Assembly: GCA_020064725.1 (NCBI GenBank) | Contig: JAGTWJ010000003.1 | Span: forward strand, 496,001 to 560,000 | Length of the DNA stretch: 64,000 nucleotides | Source of the DNA: Drechslerella dactyloides | Taxonomy: Eukaryota > Ascomycota > Orbiliomycetes > Orbiliales > Orbiliaceae | Direction of reading: 5' to 3' | Shown here: positions 48,318 to 59,074 of the stretch, piece after piece | Layout of the letters: every line of letters begins with the position of its first letter | How positions within the stretch are numbered: the stretch's first letter is position 1 | The notes under the pieces: model-generated | What the model was told of the DNA's origin: nothing | What the model saw: the letters and a program-made list of their open reading frames with translations, nothing else | Database searches by the model: none | Position numbers and translations under genes: made by a program

Positions 48318-48769
48318 TGTGGATGATGGTGGATTTTGCGGGTCTCTCGGAGGGGTGTCGTGTCGGTATGGCTGGTGGATCTACGCTGGGTTGAAGTGAT
48401 GTCGTCGAGATAGCTTTGGCGGTAGTTTCTTTCGAGGAGGCCTGCAGCACGACTGAAGACTAGCGCACTAGCCTCTTTCGGAAACCACAGTCAACTCGCA
48501 ACACGAACAGCGACCATTCCACGTGATCTAGGGCACGGCGGCTATCCGGAAACAGCCGCGCTAAACGACAGGCGCGAAATGCCAAGAAATATAGCCAAGC
48601 CTCTGCCGGGATCGCGTGAATCAGCCGGCAAATTTGGCCAGCAGCAGCTACCAGCTTCCCCAACATCGCCCTCGCGACTTCCTCCGCGCCATCGACGCCA
48701 CGCCTTCCCATCCATCCCCACACCTTCGCTTCATCCAGTATCCGGTCTCCGGACTCAAGCACGATCAAG
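48318..48769. promoter_or_regulatory. Divergent promoter region RPL11 / SmB
   Basis: A 452-nt gap separates the starts of two divergent, strongly expressed housekeeping genes, one ribosomal and one spliceosomal. It must contain both promoters and leaders. The sequence next to SmB is pyrimidine-rich on the + strand (cttccccaacatcgccctcg around 48655). I did not find a definite TATA box or other named element. Confidence 0.6.
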
Positions 48770-49746
48770 ATGGCTCACAAGCAGGGCAAACTGGTAAGTA
48801 CAATGAAGCACCAACCTGCAGGAATCAACGTCAATGTTGACCACGATAACTTCCCCTCCTTAAGCTCGTCGACGGACGGACAGTATGGCTGATGCAGGGT
48901 AATAACCTCGACATCTAACAGGCAAATCTCGTATGTATAACCTGCAATTCCCAGCTACCGTTCGAACGAATCTGAAGGCTGATAATGGTTCTCGGGGAAC
49001 TCGCACAGATCAACTGGCGGATGCGCGTTACTATGAACGATAGCAGACAGCTGACCGGCACTCTGCTCGCATTTGACAAGGTTCGTCTCTATGTTCCTTC
49101 CACATCTCAGCTGCCGTTGCTGACTGGTCCCTCGCTCTACAGCACATGAACCTTGTCCTCGCCGACACGGAAGAATTCCGCCGAACGAAGCGCAAAGCAA
49201 CAAAGTCCAACCCGAGTGCGCCGACCACTGAAGTCGAAGAAAAGCGTACCCTCGGCTTGATCATCCTTCGTGGGATGACCATCGTCTCTCTATCTGTTGA
49301 AGGACCTCCTACCGAGACTCCGGCATCGAGGCTACCCGGTGGCACAGGTGCGGGGCAGGCACCCACACCCATAGCCCCCGGGCCAGGCGTTGCGCGGCCC
49401 GCAGGAAGAGGTCTTCCAATCGGTACGCCATCACTCGTCAATCAACGTTGCGCATGTACAGAACTAATTTTGGTGCCTTTTATCTACAGGAATGGGCCAA
49501 CCACCAACTGGCTTCGGTGCTCCGCCAAGCGGCATGCCTGTCCCTCCGGGCTTTGGAGGACCCGGTCTACAGGGACCGATGCGCACGAATCTGCCACCAG
49601 GCATGCCTGCTCCGCCGGCCGGGTTTGGCGCGCCTCCATCGTTTCCAGGTGGCGGCCCGCCTGGTTTCCAGGGTGGACCACCGGGTGGGCCGATGGGACG
49701 AGGACAATACCCTCCTGGTGGACCTCCTGGCTTTGGCGGCAGATAA
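48770..49746 (+). CDS. SMB1: Spliceosomal core protein SmB/SmB'
   Basis: Five exons (48770-48793, 48922-48930, 49009-49080, 49143-49422, 49490-49746) give 213 residues. SmB is one of the seven Sm proteins that form the ring on U1, U2, U4 and U5 snRNAs. Exon 1 encodes MAHKQGKL. A 9-nt micro-exon encodes Ala-Asn-Leu and is needed to restore the Sm1 start (KLANLINWRMRVTMNDSRQL). The yeast protein has SRLANLIDYKLRV at the same place. Then follow TGTLLAFDK, HMNLVLADTEEFRR and the Sm2 part KRTLGLIILRGMTIVSLSVE. The C-terminal half is Pro/Gly-rich (GMPVPPGFGGPGLQGP, GQYPPGGPPGFGGR), as in metazoan and filamentous-fungal SmB. All junctions are phase-consistent. Confidence 0.94.
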
Positions 49747-50372
49747 GCGTCCTTTGTGGGTTGTACGGCGTTGTGGAGAGGGATGTGCTGGTGATATCCT
49801 GGCGGAGAGACGAGCACGGAAAGAAACTCCTGAAGTTGTGGAATAACAAAATAAGCTAGTGGAGAGATGCATTATCCAAATATTGCATCATCTCAATTTG
49901 CATGCCGACTGGGACGAGGCAGGAACGGACAGTATCCGGCTGGGTATGTGAAATCTTCTAAGTATATTCACGAGAATGCAAATAAATTGAGAACGACTGT
50001 ATACTACTAATGACGACCTCTTGAAAACAAAACCTCTAACAATAGCTTCATGACCCTAAGCGATGCATCCTATCATGATGATGGGGAAGATGTATCAACA
50101 ATGATGATTTAATATCTACCGTGATCTAACTGATAATCCGGCCGTTGTAAGACAAAGGAAAAGAAGGATATCTTATTGCTCGCTCCGTCGCAGAAAATGA
50201 AAAAAAAGCCAAAACAAAGGAAAGTCGTAAAGCTGCCGGACCTCTCGCCCGTTAACCAGGGCAGCTCTAAATCACTTCACTCCACCTCGACCCCCGACCC
50301 TATCTTTGTGCCACGAACCGTGGCAAACATCCATCCACAAGCCTCACAACGGGATGCATTTGTGTTGCGAGG
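49747..50372. other. Convergent intergenic region
   Basis: No gene seen. It lies between the SmB 3' end and the 3' end of the small minus-strand gene. It is AT-rich around 49960-50130. Confidence 0.4.
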
Positions 50373-50954
50373 CTAGTAGAAGTCCAACCGACGAATCATA
50401 TCGTCGTCGTCGATTAAAACTGTCATGCTGCGGACCCGATCCGATATAAGTTTCGAACATTAGCAATGTATAAACGGGTCTTTCAAAAAATAAGCTGTCC
50501 AAATAGACTCACCGCCATCCGTCAATTTCGTCGAGAGCCCGAGAACCCATCCGAAGCAGCCTGTGATTTGCAGGGAGTTCTGATCGAAGTACTTGCTGTA
50601 GATTGTGAAATTGGTCTAGTCAGCTGGACGGTCGATTGAACACTTGACTTTTGTTACACCAACAACTTGGGGGGGGAAAAATTGACTGGGATCTGTTCCG
50701 CATTCGTCCAGACACAACATTACCAACGTAAGAAACGCAGCATGCCGAAATCCCAAAGATAAAACCAGATGCTGGATACAGAACATAAAACTTGAAGTAA
50801 TATAAAATGACATGTGGAGAGATAGAGAACATACACCTGGCCCCGGAGTTGTGACAGAAGGGTCAACAACCAACCGCTTTCCAACAAAGCGATTGCGGTA
50901 TTCTTCTTGCATAGGGTACGGCATGGTTGAAGATCCTCCGTTTGCAGTCGTCAT
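50373..50954 (-). CDS. Small conserved-looking protein, 89 residues, three exons, function unknown
   Basis: Three exons on the minus strand (50954-50835, 50615-50513, 50419-50373) give 89 residues. Exon 1 reads MTTANGGSSTMPYPMQEEYR then NRFVGKRLVVDPSVTTPGPG. Exon 2 reads TNFTIYSKYFDQNSLQITGC then FGWVLGLSTKLTDG. Exon 3 ends VLIDDDDMIRRLDFY. Donors are GTATGT and GTGAGT. The second intron has a TGCTAATG branch site and ends ATGACAG; the first is 219 nt and ends ACTAG. Phases are 0 and 1 and match. The product has mixed hydrophobic and charged segments with no signal peptide or long membrane helix. It looks like a compact folded protein, but I cannot name the family. Confidence 0.65.
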
Positions 50955-51050
50955 CTTTCCTGAAATATGTACCGGTACGTAATGTAACTGGGATATGACC
51001 AGGCTTGACCTATATGCAAGAGCTCCTCAACCTAATATATATGTAAGTAT

Positions 51051-51845
51051 TCACCAGAAATTAAAATCAGCCTTGTGCAATTTGAGTTCGAAACAAATGG
51101 TGGTATAGGCGTGACTATCGTCTACGACGCCCAGAACAGGTAGATAAAGTACGATTCCGGAAAATACCACGACGATCAGGGAATAGCTATCCCGTTTTGC
51201 CAACCTAGAAGACCGGCTGAGCTCGGCCTTCACCGCACAGAACAGGGCCAACCTTGTACTAAACGGCATACGGCATAGACGGGATATACGAAATACGAGC
51301 GCTCGAACCGCGAGATAAGCCAGCAATGTAAAACTAGCCAAAACAAGGCAGTCACCGCTCTCGAGCGGCCTGACGTAAGAGCTTAGGATTCGGACTGGGA
51401 AAAGAGGGAAGGGCTTACGATTGACGGCGTGCGGAACTGGCGGAGTGGACGTCAAAGCACCCACAGCGTATTCTGGAGCTAGCAAGGGACCGAAGACGCT
51501 AGCGTTGGAAGTTGGGAAAGACCGGACAGTGCGCACAATGCGGTTTTGCGTTTCAGGACGTTGCAATTTGTGTGGAGTGGTGTGTATAGTGGCGTGTATG
51601 GACTTCTCGAGACAATCCAACAATGGATGCGGTGCTGGTTGCTCATTTCGATAGCGATGGAGGGCCGGAGACGGTTTATATAATTGAGGGGAAGAAGGCG
51701 GTGGCTCGGACGCTATGATAAGCTCAGGTGCTTTTTCTCCCTTCGAAATTTCTGGTACGTTATCAGTATTACAAGTCATCTTGATCTTGTGATGCAACTG
51801 AGGGGGCACTGCATGAGGTGGAATGGAGACTTTTCCTGATTGCAT
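51051..51845 (-). CDS. Possible membrane protein, function unknown
   Basis: A single 264-codon frame on the minus strand with an ATG start. The first half is Pro/Ser-rich (PPPSSPQLYKPSPALHRYR). The second half has two hydrophobic segments (about CLVLASFTLLAYLAVRALVF and YSLIVVVFSGIVLYLPVLGV) that could span a membrane. I do not recognise any family, and no introns are needed. The length is above chance expectation but not decisive. It lies upstream of the 89-residue gene on the same strand. Confidence 0.35.
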   Translation of the reverse strand: MQSGKVSIPPHAVPPQLHHKIKMTCNTDNVPEISKGEKAPELIIASEPPPSSPQLYKPSPALHRYRNEQPAPHPLLDCLEKSIHATIHTTPHKLQRPETQNRIVRTVRSFPTSNASVFGPLLAPEYAVGALTSTPPVPHAVNRKPFPLFPVRILSSYVRPLESGDCLVLASFTLLAYLAVRALVFRISRLCRMPFSTRLALFCAVKAELSRSSRLAKRDSYSLIVVVFSGIVLYLPVLGVVDDSHAYTTICFELKLHKADFNFW

Positions 51846-54800
51846 CAGTACCCCGATGAAAGGGGCGTGATTATACTGCGGAAATGCGGTGCGGTATACA
51901 CGATATTCTCATTGGACGGGACGTCGAATCGAACCACGTCGTTATTGTCGACTCGGCCTTTGGGAAATTGAAAGTCTTAAGGGCGGCTATGTAAAGACCG
52001 GGTCTAGACAAAGTCATCTTTTCCTCAGCTCTCGGATCTTGACGACATATTACTTGTGCCGCTTTCTGGAAAGTCTCGAGATGTATCTTTGTGCTGTCGA
52101 GTTGCAGAGTGGGGGACATAATCCTCTATCTGCATGCGGGTGATCTCCTGATATATTTTCTCATTGGACCCCTCAAATGATCCTCTGGAAGTCGACCGCG
52201 TCACCCGTTCGAATATGTATGAAAGTCTAGACTGGGTCTTCCCGTAGAGCAATCATGGTTAATTCCTGGTCGAACAAGAATGATGTAAAGTCCATCGCAT
52301 TCGGAGGGGAATGCCTACGTCTGAATGTTCTCGACTAACGGGATCCATAGAGATGACTAGTCTACGAGGCTAAATTCTTCCTAGTATCGCTAGCTCCCGA
52401 TCCCGAGATCCTGGCTGAGGGGTCGATAGATGCTACACGGATCGAGACGGTCTCAGTGGTCTAGTCCTCTGGTTGCAACCACGGTACCAGTTTCACAACA
52501 GGTAGACTCTTGACTCCTAAACAAGTCCCATTCCGGAAGGTTTCTCTAGCAAGTCTATCTCGGAAGCCGGATTTTGCTTCCGGTCAGACGCGCGGAGCAC
52601 TGGACGAACGCTTTGAAGTCAGACATTGTGGTGCAGTCTGATTGGTGGATCGCCAGGTCCAGGTCTCAAGAATCCGAGTCCAGCGACCTCTAAGGGGCCA
52701 TTAGGAAAAGAAATATCAGTTAACAATGCGTTAATGATACATGCGAGGGCTCGTTCCTCTTTCCCAAGGTAACGTTATAACCCCACTCCGCGTCCGCAGA
52801 CGCAGTGACAAAGATTATCATCCCGCAGGCGACGCAAGGCTCGACGCAATCCCCGCTGTCAACTGCACCCTTTACTCTCTGCAGGGCAGAAATAAATTGC
52901 ACATCATCATGCCTCTGCACGTTACCACCCGCTCTCTGACACCCAACGCTCCAGCTACTGTCAACACCAAAATTGTTGTATTTTGGCGTTGTGCTTCGAG
53001 TCCTTTCATTCTCAGCATCACTCATCCATGGATGCTGTGTCTGAGAAAAGAAACATGGCGGATGCGAACCCAAATCCCGAGACATTAAGACAGTGGAGAT
53101 CTATAATGGCGCCATTTTAAAGATCTGGGTCGTCCCAGAGGCGGCATCGATTCAGTGGAGCTTAATTAAACGAAGCAAGGGCTGCAGTGGCGGCAGGCAC
53201 TAGTTCAACCCAATCCTCCCAGCACCTCGCTGGCTTCATTCCGAACGGAAGCCGACTTCGACCTCCGCCTTTTCATTGGGTGGACTTTGGTCCCATTAAA
53301 TCTAGTCGGAAAAAGCGGGATCCGCAGGAAAATAATCCCAGAATGAAAATTGGCAAAGTTTGCGCGGAGCAAAATGAGACACTGCAGCTAACTACTCGCA
53401 CCTTATTCTGTTTTAGGTACCGTTCAGCTATGCGCCGCTTGTACCTACGAGTACCATGGGAACGGCGCCCCCTCCCTTGCGCATTTGGGTGACTTAAGTG
53501 ACCCATCTCTTTGGGCCCGAGCTTCGTCTGATAGGCAGCTATGACCCTCTCAATATGCACAACCCCTGCTCCGTGCTGAACGCGGTCCGAAGTGAACCAG
53601 CGGATTTCCTCCTCATTGGCTTTGTCAGCTAGCTTGAATTCGAGGGATTCCGGACGAATGCACCTTTTCAGAGTTGGCACGCAGCTGCAGCAATGTGCCT
53701 CGTGCTGGGTCGACGACTGCCAAAGCACTCAGCTTGCGCATGCTGGCCCGCGGGCCTGATTGGCCGTAGAGGCACACACACACAGCTGGTCACGATACCA
53801 GCCAGCGAACTTCCTGCTGTGGAACTAGCCAGCATGCGAGCCAGCTGCAGGCTGCAGGTGCTCGTGTCCGAGCTCAGCGTACTTAACCTCGTCCCAAGGT
53901 GACGGATCTCGCAGGAAAAAGTGTTGAAATAAATGATGCCTGAAGTTTTACGAGCGAGGTAAGCGTGTGCCGTGCGCGGCCCTCATATGCAGATAGATGC
54001 TCACTCTGCATGAGATTGTTTGCCTAAGTGTTCGGGCAACCGAAAAGTTAGTCAACCGCTCTGGGGGCCGGTCTCGCTGAAGTCGGGCTGTGAGATTTTA
54101 CGGGGATTGCCCCCAGGTCCAATAGTTCGACAGGAAAACAGACTGGAAAACCGGATTATGAGAATGCCAGAGCAGCCGAGGATGTGTTTTAGTAGAGTCC
54201 GGTCCGGGCTCGGGAAATATTCCTATAGTGTATGATTCGACGTCGATAATGTCTCAACTTCAGCTGTGGGAGGGTTCATGCCCCGTGTTTGGGGGGTCGA
54301 GGAGAGGGGCCGTCTGGAACATGAGCAAATGTATGTGCGGATGGGAATGATTTTAATTTTACATGTATATACATAATGCCTGTGATATCAGGAATGAGAT
54401 CAAGCCACAATCGAGTTAGACGGGAAGATTGAAATTCCTAGATAACCCCGACGCTATGGAGAACTAGCGATAGAGACGATTCTGGGAAGCAACCAATTAC
54501 AAGTTATTAATAGCAAGGAGATTTATCCTCATTCGGAGGCATTTCGAACTAGCGCTTATCTCGACAAGCTACTGTTACTTCCTGAAATCTCTTCTTCCAA
54601 GAAGCAAGTGTGGTATACAACGTTGCCTCAGTCTGGGTGGTTCTTTTCCCATCATGAAGGATAGAATAAGTTTAGTGCCAGGAAAAGAATTGGGTACGCT
54701 TTCAGTTGAAAGATTTTTCCGGAAACATGGCCTTGAAGGTGTCAGAGTGTTCAATTTGCGACCCAATAGCATGAGATCGGGACTTGCAGAAATTCCAGAT

Positions 54801-56399
54801 GCACAACCACGACCAGTTAGACACGAGATAGGATGGGTTCGGAAGCACCAGCTGATCAGTCATTGCTGACAATATGTCAGCTTCCACTGGCTGTCTTTCA
54901 AGTTGCAGCCTGTTCCCCTATAGTATTACGTAAACGAACATATTTAATAGCATTATTCTAACTGTGGATTGAAAAATTACAACAAAGACCGTGGTGTCTA
55001 TGGACACTATATCTCGGCTGTCCGTGCATGCAGTGCTGCAAATGCAACTGCAACTGCATTGGTATTGTGATAGACTGCATACACGACAATGAGAGGCAAC
55101 GTGAACACTCATATGTTATACCACCTTTGATCAAGCTGTCATTGAACCCCGCTTTCCCTGCCTAATCTCTAGTGATTTTTAGGATTCTACAGGAAGTTGA
55201 TATTATGATATCACGCATACGTAATTTCAACTTGTGGAATTTACTCCAAACTGCACCTTGCAGACGTATACGCGTATTCGGCGGAGGGTTCATGACGTTC
55301 AAATTCGCGAGCTGCAGCGCATATCCCCTATATGTTGAGATGGCAGATCACCAGACCATGTGCATACCTTGTCTCGCTACCGGCGTGCGTCTAGCTTCTT
55401 GTTTACGAGACAGTGCATACGTCCGACTGTCGTTCTTTATCTTCTACGAAATGGACACTCTGGGGTATCGTGACACGGTTGGCACAACTGTCAACGTCGG
55501 AGAATTGTCTCACGAGCCAAAAGTGCCGCCTTACTTTGGTTGAAGCTGGTCTCTCAGAACAAACTTTCCCTCCCTCCCAAACTTTTCCATGCAGTCGCTC
55601 TGGTCCGAAAGGTCTGAAAAGTCTGCAAAGGGGTATTAATATTAATGCCACTCATACGAGTTCTTACTTCACCAGACTCTCCTTCATCCAACCCCACGTC
55701 TACACGTCCAGCCTGCATATGCATGATTCTCGTAATTGTGATTCCGTTACCATGTTGCGAGGCTGTTCTACAAATTGCACGTGCAATAGTTCAGCTCGCG
55801 TTAACTTTATACAAGGCGACAAGTCACCAGGGGCAATCCGGACCCTTTGCTCGCCTTGCAGGGCCGGCTCGCGGGGCCCGGCTCGCGGCGAGGCAGATAT
55901 AAATATATCTGCCTCTATTCTCGGTTTAGCGTTCCACTGTCACCGAACAGCAGAACGAACATGCCGGTACCGGCGGCAAGCTGACGACCCAGTTTACGAG
56001 TCAGCCATAGTCACGGAATCGTGGTTGGCCAACTGGTTGCGTGAAGTTGAATGAGAGAACAATTTGGTGACGAGTCATTTACATTGCTGAACTTGCGGTA
56101 CTGGAATCCATGGAATCTTCGCGGAAACACTCGGCCGATGGCCATCTCATCGACGGTTTGTGATCTCGAAGCGGAGTTCTATAGATCTGGTTCTAGAAGC
56201 ATCAGGGACTAGTTTTTCGCAAAAACAAAATAGAACATGCAGTCAGACGTCCCATTGTCACATCATGAATCAGCAGGCAGCATCCGGCATCCGAAGGCTC
56301 GAACGGATCGACCTCGCCGCGCTGGTGACTAACCACTAAATCTCTTGGCTGGCGTTCACGCTACACGAAACCAGCATCGGATTTCCTCGGCCAAGGAGC
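51846..56399. other. Gene-poor segment, no intact gene
   Basis: No gene is supported. Short frames at 52720-53088, 53187-53728, 54654-54869, 55172-55543 and 55413-56054 overlap each other on both strands and lack domains. A direct repeat of ggctcgcgg with a 12-bp inverted repeat beside it is at 55866-55915. Confidence 0.4.
55890..55915. repeat. Perfect 12-bp inverted repeat
   Basis: The arms gaggcagatata and tatatctgcctc are perfect complements separated by two bases. Just before it, GGCTCGCGG occurs twice in a very GC-rich stretch of about 30 nt. It could form a hairpin or be a palindromic protein site. No gene is adjacent, so its role is unknown. Confidence 0.8.
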
Positions 56400-56789
56400 T
56401 CACCACTTAACACATCGAATGCATATGGTCTTCATGATACCACATTGCGTTATAGCTAAGCACTCGCCCAGCCTGCCGCATGTTTGCTCGACGATCACAA
56501 ATGCCGCAATCCAGTATAATGCGCCATGGAATTCTCTCGTCCAGAGTTCCTCGAGAAGTTCGGAATATGCCGACCCCAAGGCGTATATTTCCATGATATC
56601 ATGATGCCATCCCACTGGTCCCAGCAGACGACTCCATATGCCAAGAACTCCATCGAAAGGCCGCTGTTCTTGGCGAATTCGCGAAGAGAGCGTTCTATCA
56701 TTCCGAGCGATGATATCTTCGAGAACGTCTTGAGCAACCTGATCAAGCTTGAGAGGCTCGAGCGCTCGTGTCAGGGCCGGATCCTAGAT
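56400..56789 (-). pseudogene. Truncated gene fragment with a preserved intron end
   Basis: Reading minus from 56789, a CTAAC branch site and CTAG acceptor precede an open stretch of about 125 codons: DPALTRALEPLKLDQVAQDV, LEDIIARNDRTL, PFDGVLGIWSRLLGPVGWHH, DIMEIYALGSAYSELLEELW, ending at a TGA. It has amphipathic helical character typical of real coding DNA. Upstream, minus-strand sequence becomes AT-rich with no matching exon, so the 5' part of the gene is gone or decayed. The plus strand carries a competing 96-codon frame here, which I judge less likely. The family is unknown. Confidence 0.35.
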
Positions 56790-57503
56790 TGGAAGAGCGC
56801 GTGGTTAGTGGACTGACGAACTGCACCTCATACTACCTAGAAAGGAGGCCAGTCGACAATCAATAAAAAATTGGAATAGTAGAGCCTAATTCGTATCGTG
56901 ATTTTGTTTTTTTTTTCCAAGGAGCTGTGCATGCTGTAAAAGGTTTTAATAGATAAAAAACCTATTCACAAATCCGATAAGATTATTATATATAGGGATT
57001 TAACATATTGATTTTTCTTTAATGCCACTGTAAAGAAGCACGATAAATTGGGTGAAGTATCTTTAGATAAAAGCCCCGCAATTCCGATTCCTTTTGACTG
57101 TCGACTGTACCGTTGTGCAGTGGCGTGCGGGTGGCTCGAAGTACATAAGCTGAGCCGCTGGGTTTATGAGCTGTTCGCTAGGATGTTCTGAACATGTACG
57201 GATACTGGCAGTATTCTTATCTGTAAGTGATCATGATAGATTCTGAAATATATACTCTGATTGAACCTGCTAACTCAACCATTAGCGGACAGACAAAATA
57301 CTCATCAGTGATATCTACGTTGAAAAGTAGGCGCCCTCATCGGACAGGCTGTCAACTAGAACCTCAAATGCAGCCTTGAGCGGGGGTCAGAGATGCTTTG
57401 CGTATACAACCTCCACTCCTCAGATAGTGCAAGAAATCAAACAAAAACTGGTCTCGGGGCCAGGTGACCGCCAGCAGCCAAAACAAAATCGGGCTACGTT
57501 TAT
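56790..57503. other. AT-rich patch and decayed sequence
   Basis: The part at 56850-57070 is strongly AT-rich, with T runs and many TA steps. That is compatible with repeat-induced point mutation of old transposon DNA, which I cannot measure by eye. The rest carries no gene. Just downstream on the minus strand of the copia relic, a reverse-transcriptase part would be expected, but I could not recognise one. Confidence 0.4.
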
Positions 57504-57825
57504 CACCAACGAAGATTTCGCTCTTCCTTCGAAATAGACGGATCCAGGTTTCTCTCCTGGAAAATCACATCTTGCCTATATATTATTTTCTTGTTCCGCA
57601 AATCCCAGAGTCTCCATAGATTCTGGGCATCACTGTAGCCCATAATCTGAGATGGAGTCGTGTCACTCTCCAGACAACCAAAAACCCTCAGGTTTGTTAA
57701 ATTTGGCTTCCTGCCTGTTAATGCTTCGTACAGCGTGACGTTCCATCCCTTATTTTGAGTACAGCCGTGGCCGACCCAGGCAAGTCTGGCCTCGAGACTA
57801 ACAAAAACCTAGAAAACTCCACCAG
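57504..57825 (-). mobile_element. Relic of a Ty1/copia retrotransposon integrase
   Basis: The minus-strand frame from about 57822 to a TGA at 57504 reads TLYEALTGRKPNLTNLRVFG followed by Cys, then after a gap GYSDAQNLWRLWDLRNKKII and RQDVIFQE. This is the C-terminal integrase signature of copia elements (YE.LTG.KP.L..LRVFGC, then GY.....YR.WD....I...RDV.F.E). About 30 residues between the two motifs that are normally present have been deleted. The frame just upstream has a TAG, and neighbouring coding-like pieces at 57830-58400 lie in other frames. No LTR pair was identified. It is a dead copy. Confidence 0.68.
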
Positions 57826-58567
57826 TGCGTTTGCGCTTCGTATTTCGAACTCGGCTTTCAACACCCTGGCGGATAACTGCTTCTCTTCCATCATTTTCAG
57901 GTAGTAAGTTTCCGATTGTCGATTTGGCGTTAGATCTTTAATTTCTGTGCACCTTCCATTGTGTATCCGAGTGTTTTTACGAGTATAAAGAGGCTCGACC
58001 ACGAAGCATCGGTAAACCGACGGTTGTATTCGACATTGTTGAGCCCTTTGGCGATGGCTTTGAGGCGCAGCCCGGACGTTGCATCGAGGGAGGTCTGCTA
58101 GAAAAACTTGCTGATTTGGACCGACGTTGTCGAGCACTGGTTCCAGGCATGCTGCCGGAAAGTGTATGACACCTATCCTCACCTGCATCCCATGGATGGT
58201 GACGATATACGCCTCCTACTCCTTGGTTTCTCTCATTCCTCGGAGCCGGCAGCCCATGACTGTGTGGCAGCTAGAAGCTCTGAAAAATTCTTGCGCGGGT
58301 GTCTCGCTCTGGAATTTCTTCCGCTTGGCCTCTGGGACGATTAACTCCTCCCGCATGTCTTCGCCTTGCCTCCATTACGAGGACTAGCTGTGGGAAGTTG
58401 GTTGACCTTGAACATCCAGCTGGAAGCTGCCTTAGTGTCTTAAAGCCATACGGCTGATGTTAACTTAGTGTTTGATACTAGCTACGGTTGTAGTTTGGGA
58501 GCTGCATAGTCTTACACAGTCATTAAACGCCTGACGCTTCTCGAGGGTTGGGCCCTGATGCCCGAGA
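57826..58567. other. Frame-broken coding-like DNA beside the copia relic
   Basis: On the minus strand, several pieces read like protein but in different frames: LRLKAIAKGLNNVEYNRRF near 58050, and EDMREELIVPEAKRKKFQS near 58340. Each ends in a stop. They may be more of the decayed retroelement or another gene relic. I cannot assign them. Confidence 0.35.
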
Positions 58568-59074
58568 CTATTTCAAGAAGACATCCGAGTTCAAGAAGAC
58601 ATTCGAGAGCACGCCGGCATCTTCATCACTAGAGCCATTCTGCAGAGTTTGATGGCCTCGTCCTTGTCGTCGATGCATAAGCCTCGTCCGTAGTGATTTC
58701 TTCTCATGTCTCCTGCGTCGTAACCGTATAGAGCGGCGAACATTCGCCCGGTCCTCGAATGGTAGACTCGCAGGTCGTTTAGGTGGTATTTTTATCGATA
58801 CGCCATGAAGGTCTCTCACGGAACCGTCGACGTAGCGTCCAGCTTCAATGTCAAGAGTTTCTTGGTCATAATAGTTGAGATCTCCCACCTATAGAGGTCA
58901 GTTTACGAGCGATGATTGTTCTAAAATATAATGGAAACATACAGGCATCGTCGGTTGGTTAAAGATCAAGTTCGACTCGAGGTTGAAGTGTGAGAATGCC
59001 ACTTCTTTAAACCGGTAGGCGGACCCAGAATCAGTCATGCTGTCTTCTGGTTCGGTGTGGGTCTCCGATATCAT
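58568..59074 (-). CDS. Small two-exon gene, basic C-terminus, function unknown
   Basis: Two exons on the minus strand (59074-58943, 58888-58568) give 150 residues. The 54-nt intron has a GTATGT donor and CTATAG acceptor in phase 0. The protein starts MISETHTEPEDSM and has FKEVAFSHFNLESNLIFNQP, then VGDLNYYDQETLDIEAGRYV and a very basic segment (RRSIRLRRRRHEKKSLRTRL). The frame stays open about 35 codons upstream of this ATG (RIPWSTISVLLRLEATVNTD), so a further upstream exon may exist. A candidate exon at about 59280-59361 does not join in phase. It lies next to transposon relics, so it could be a decaying gene. No family recognised. Confidence 0.4.
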
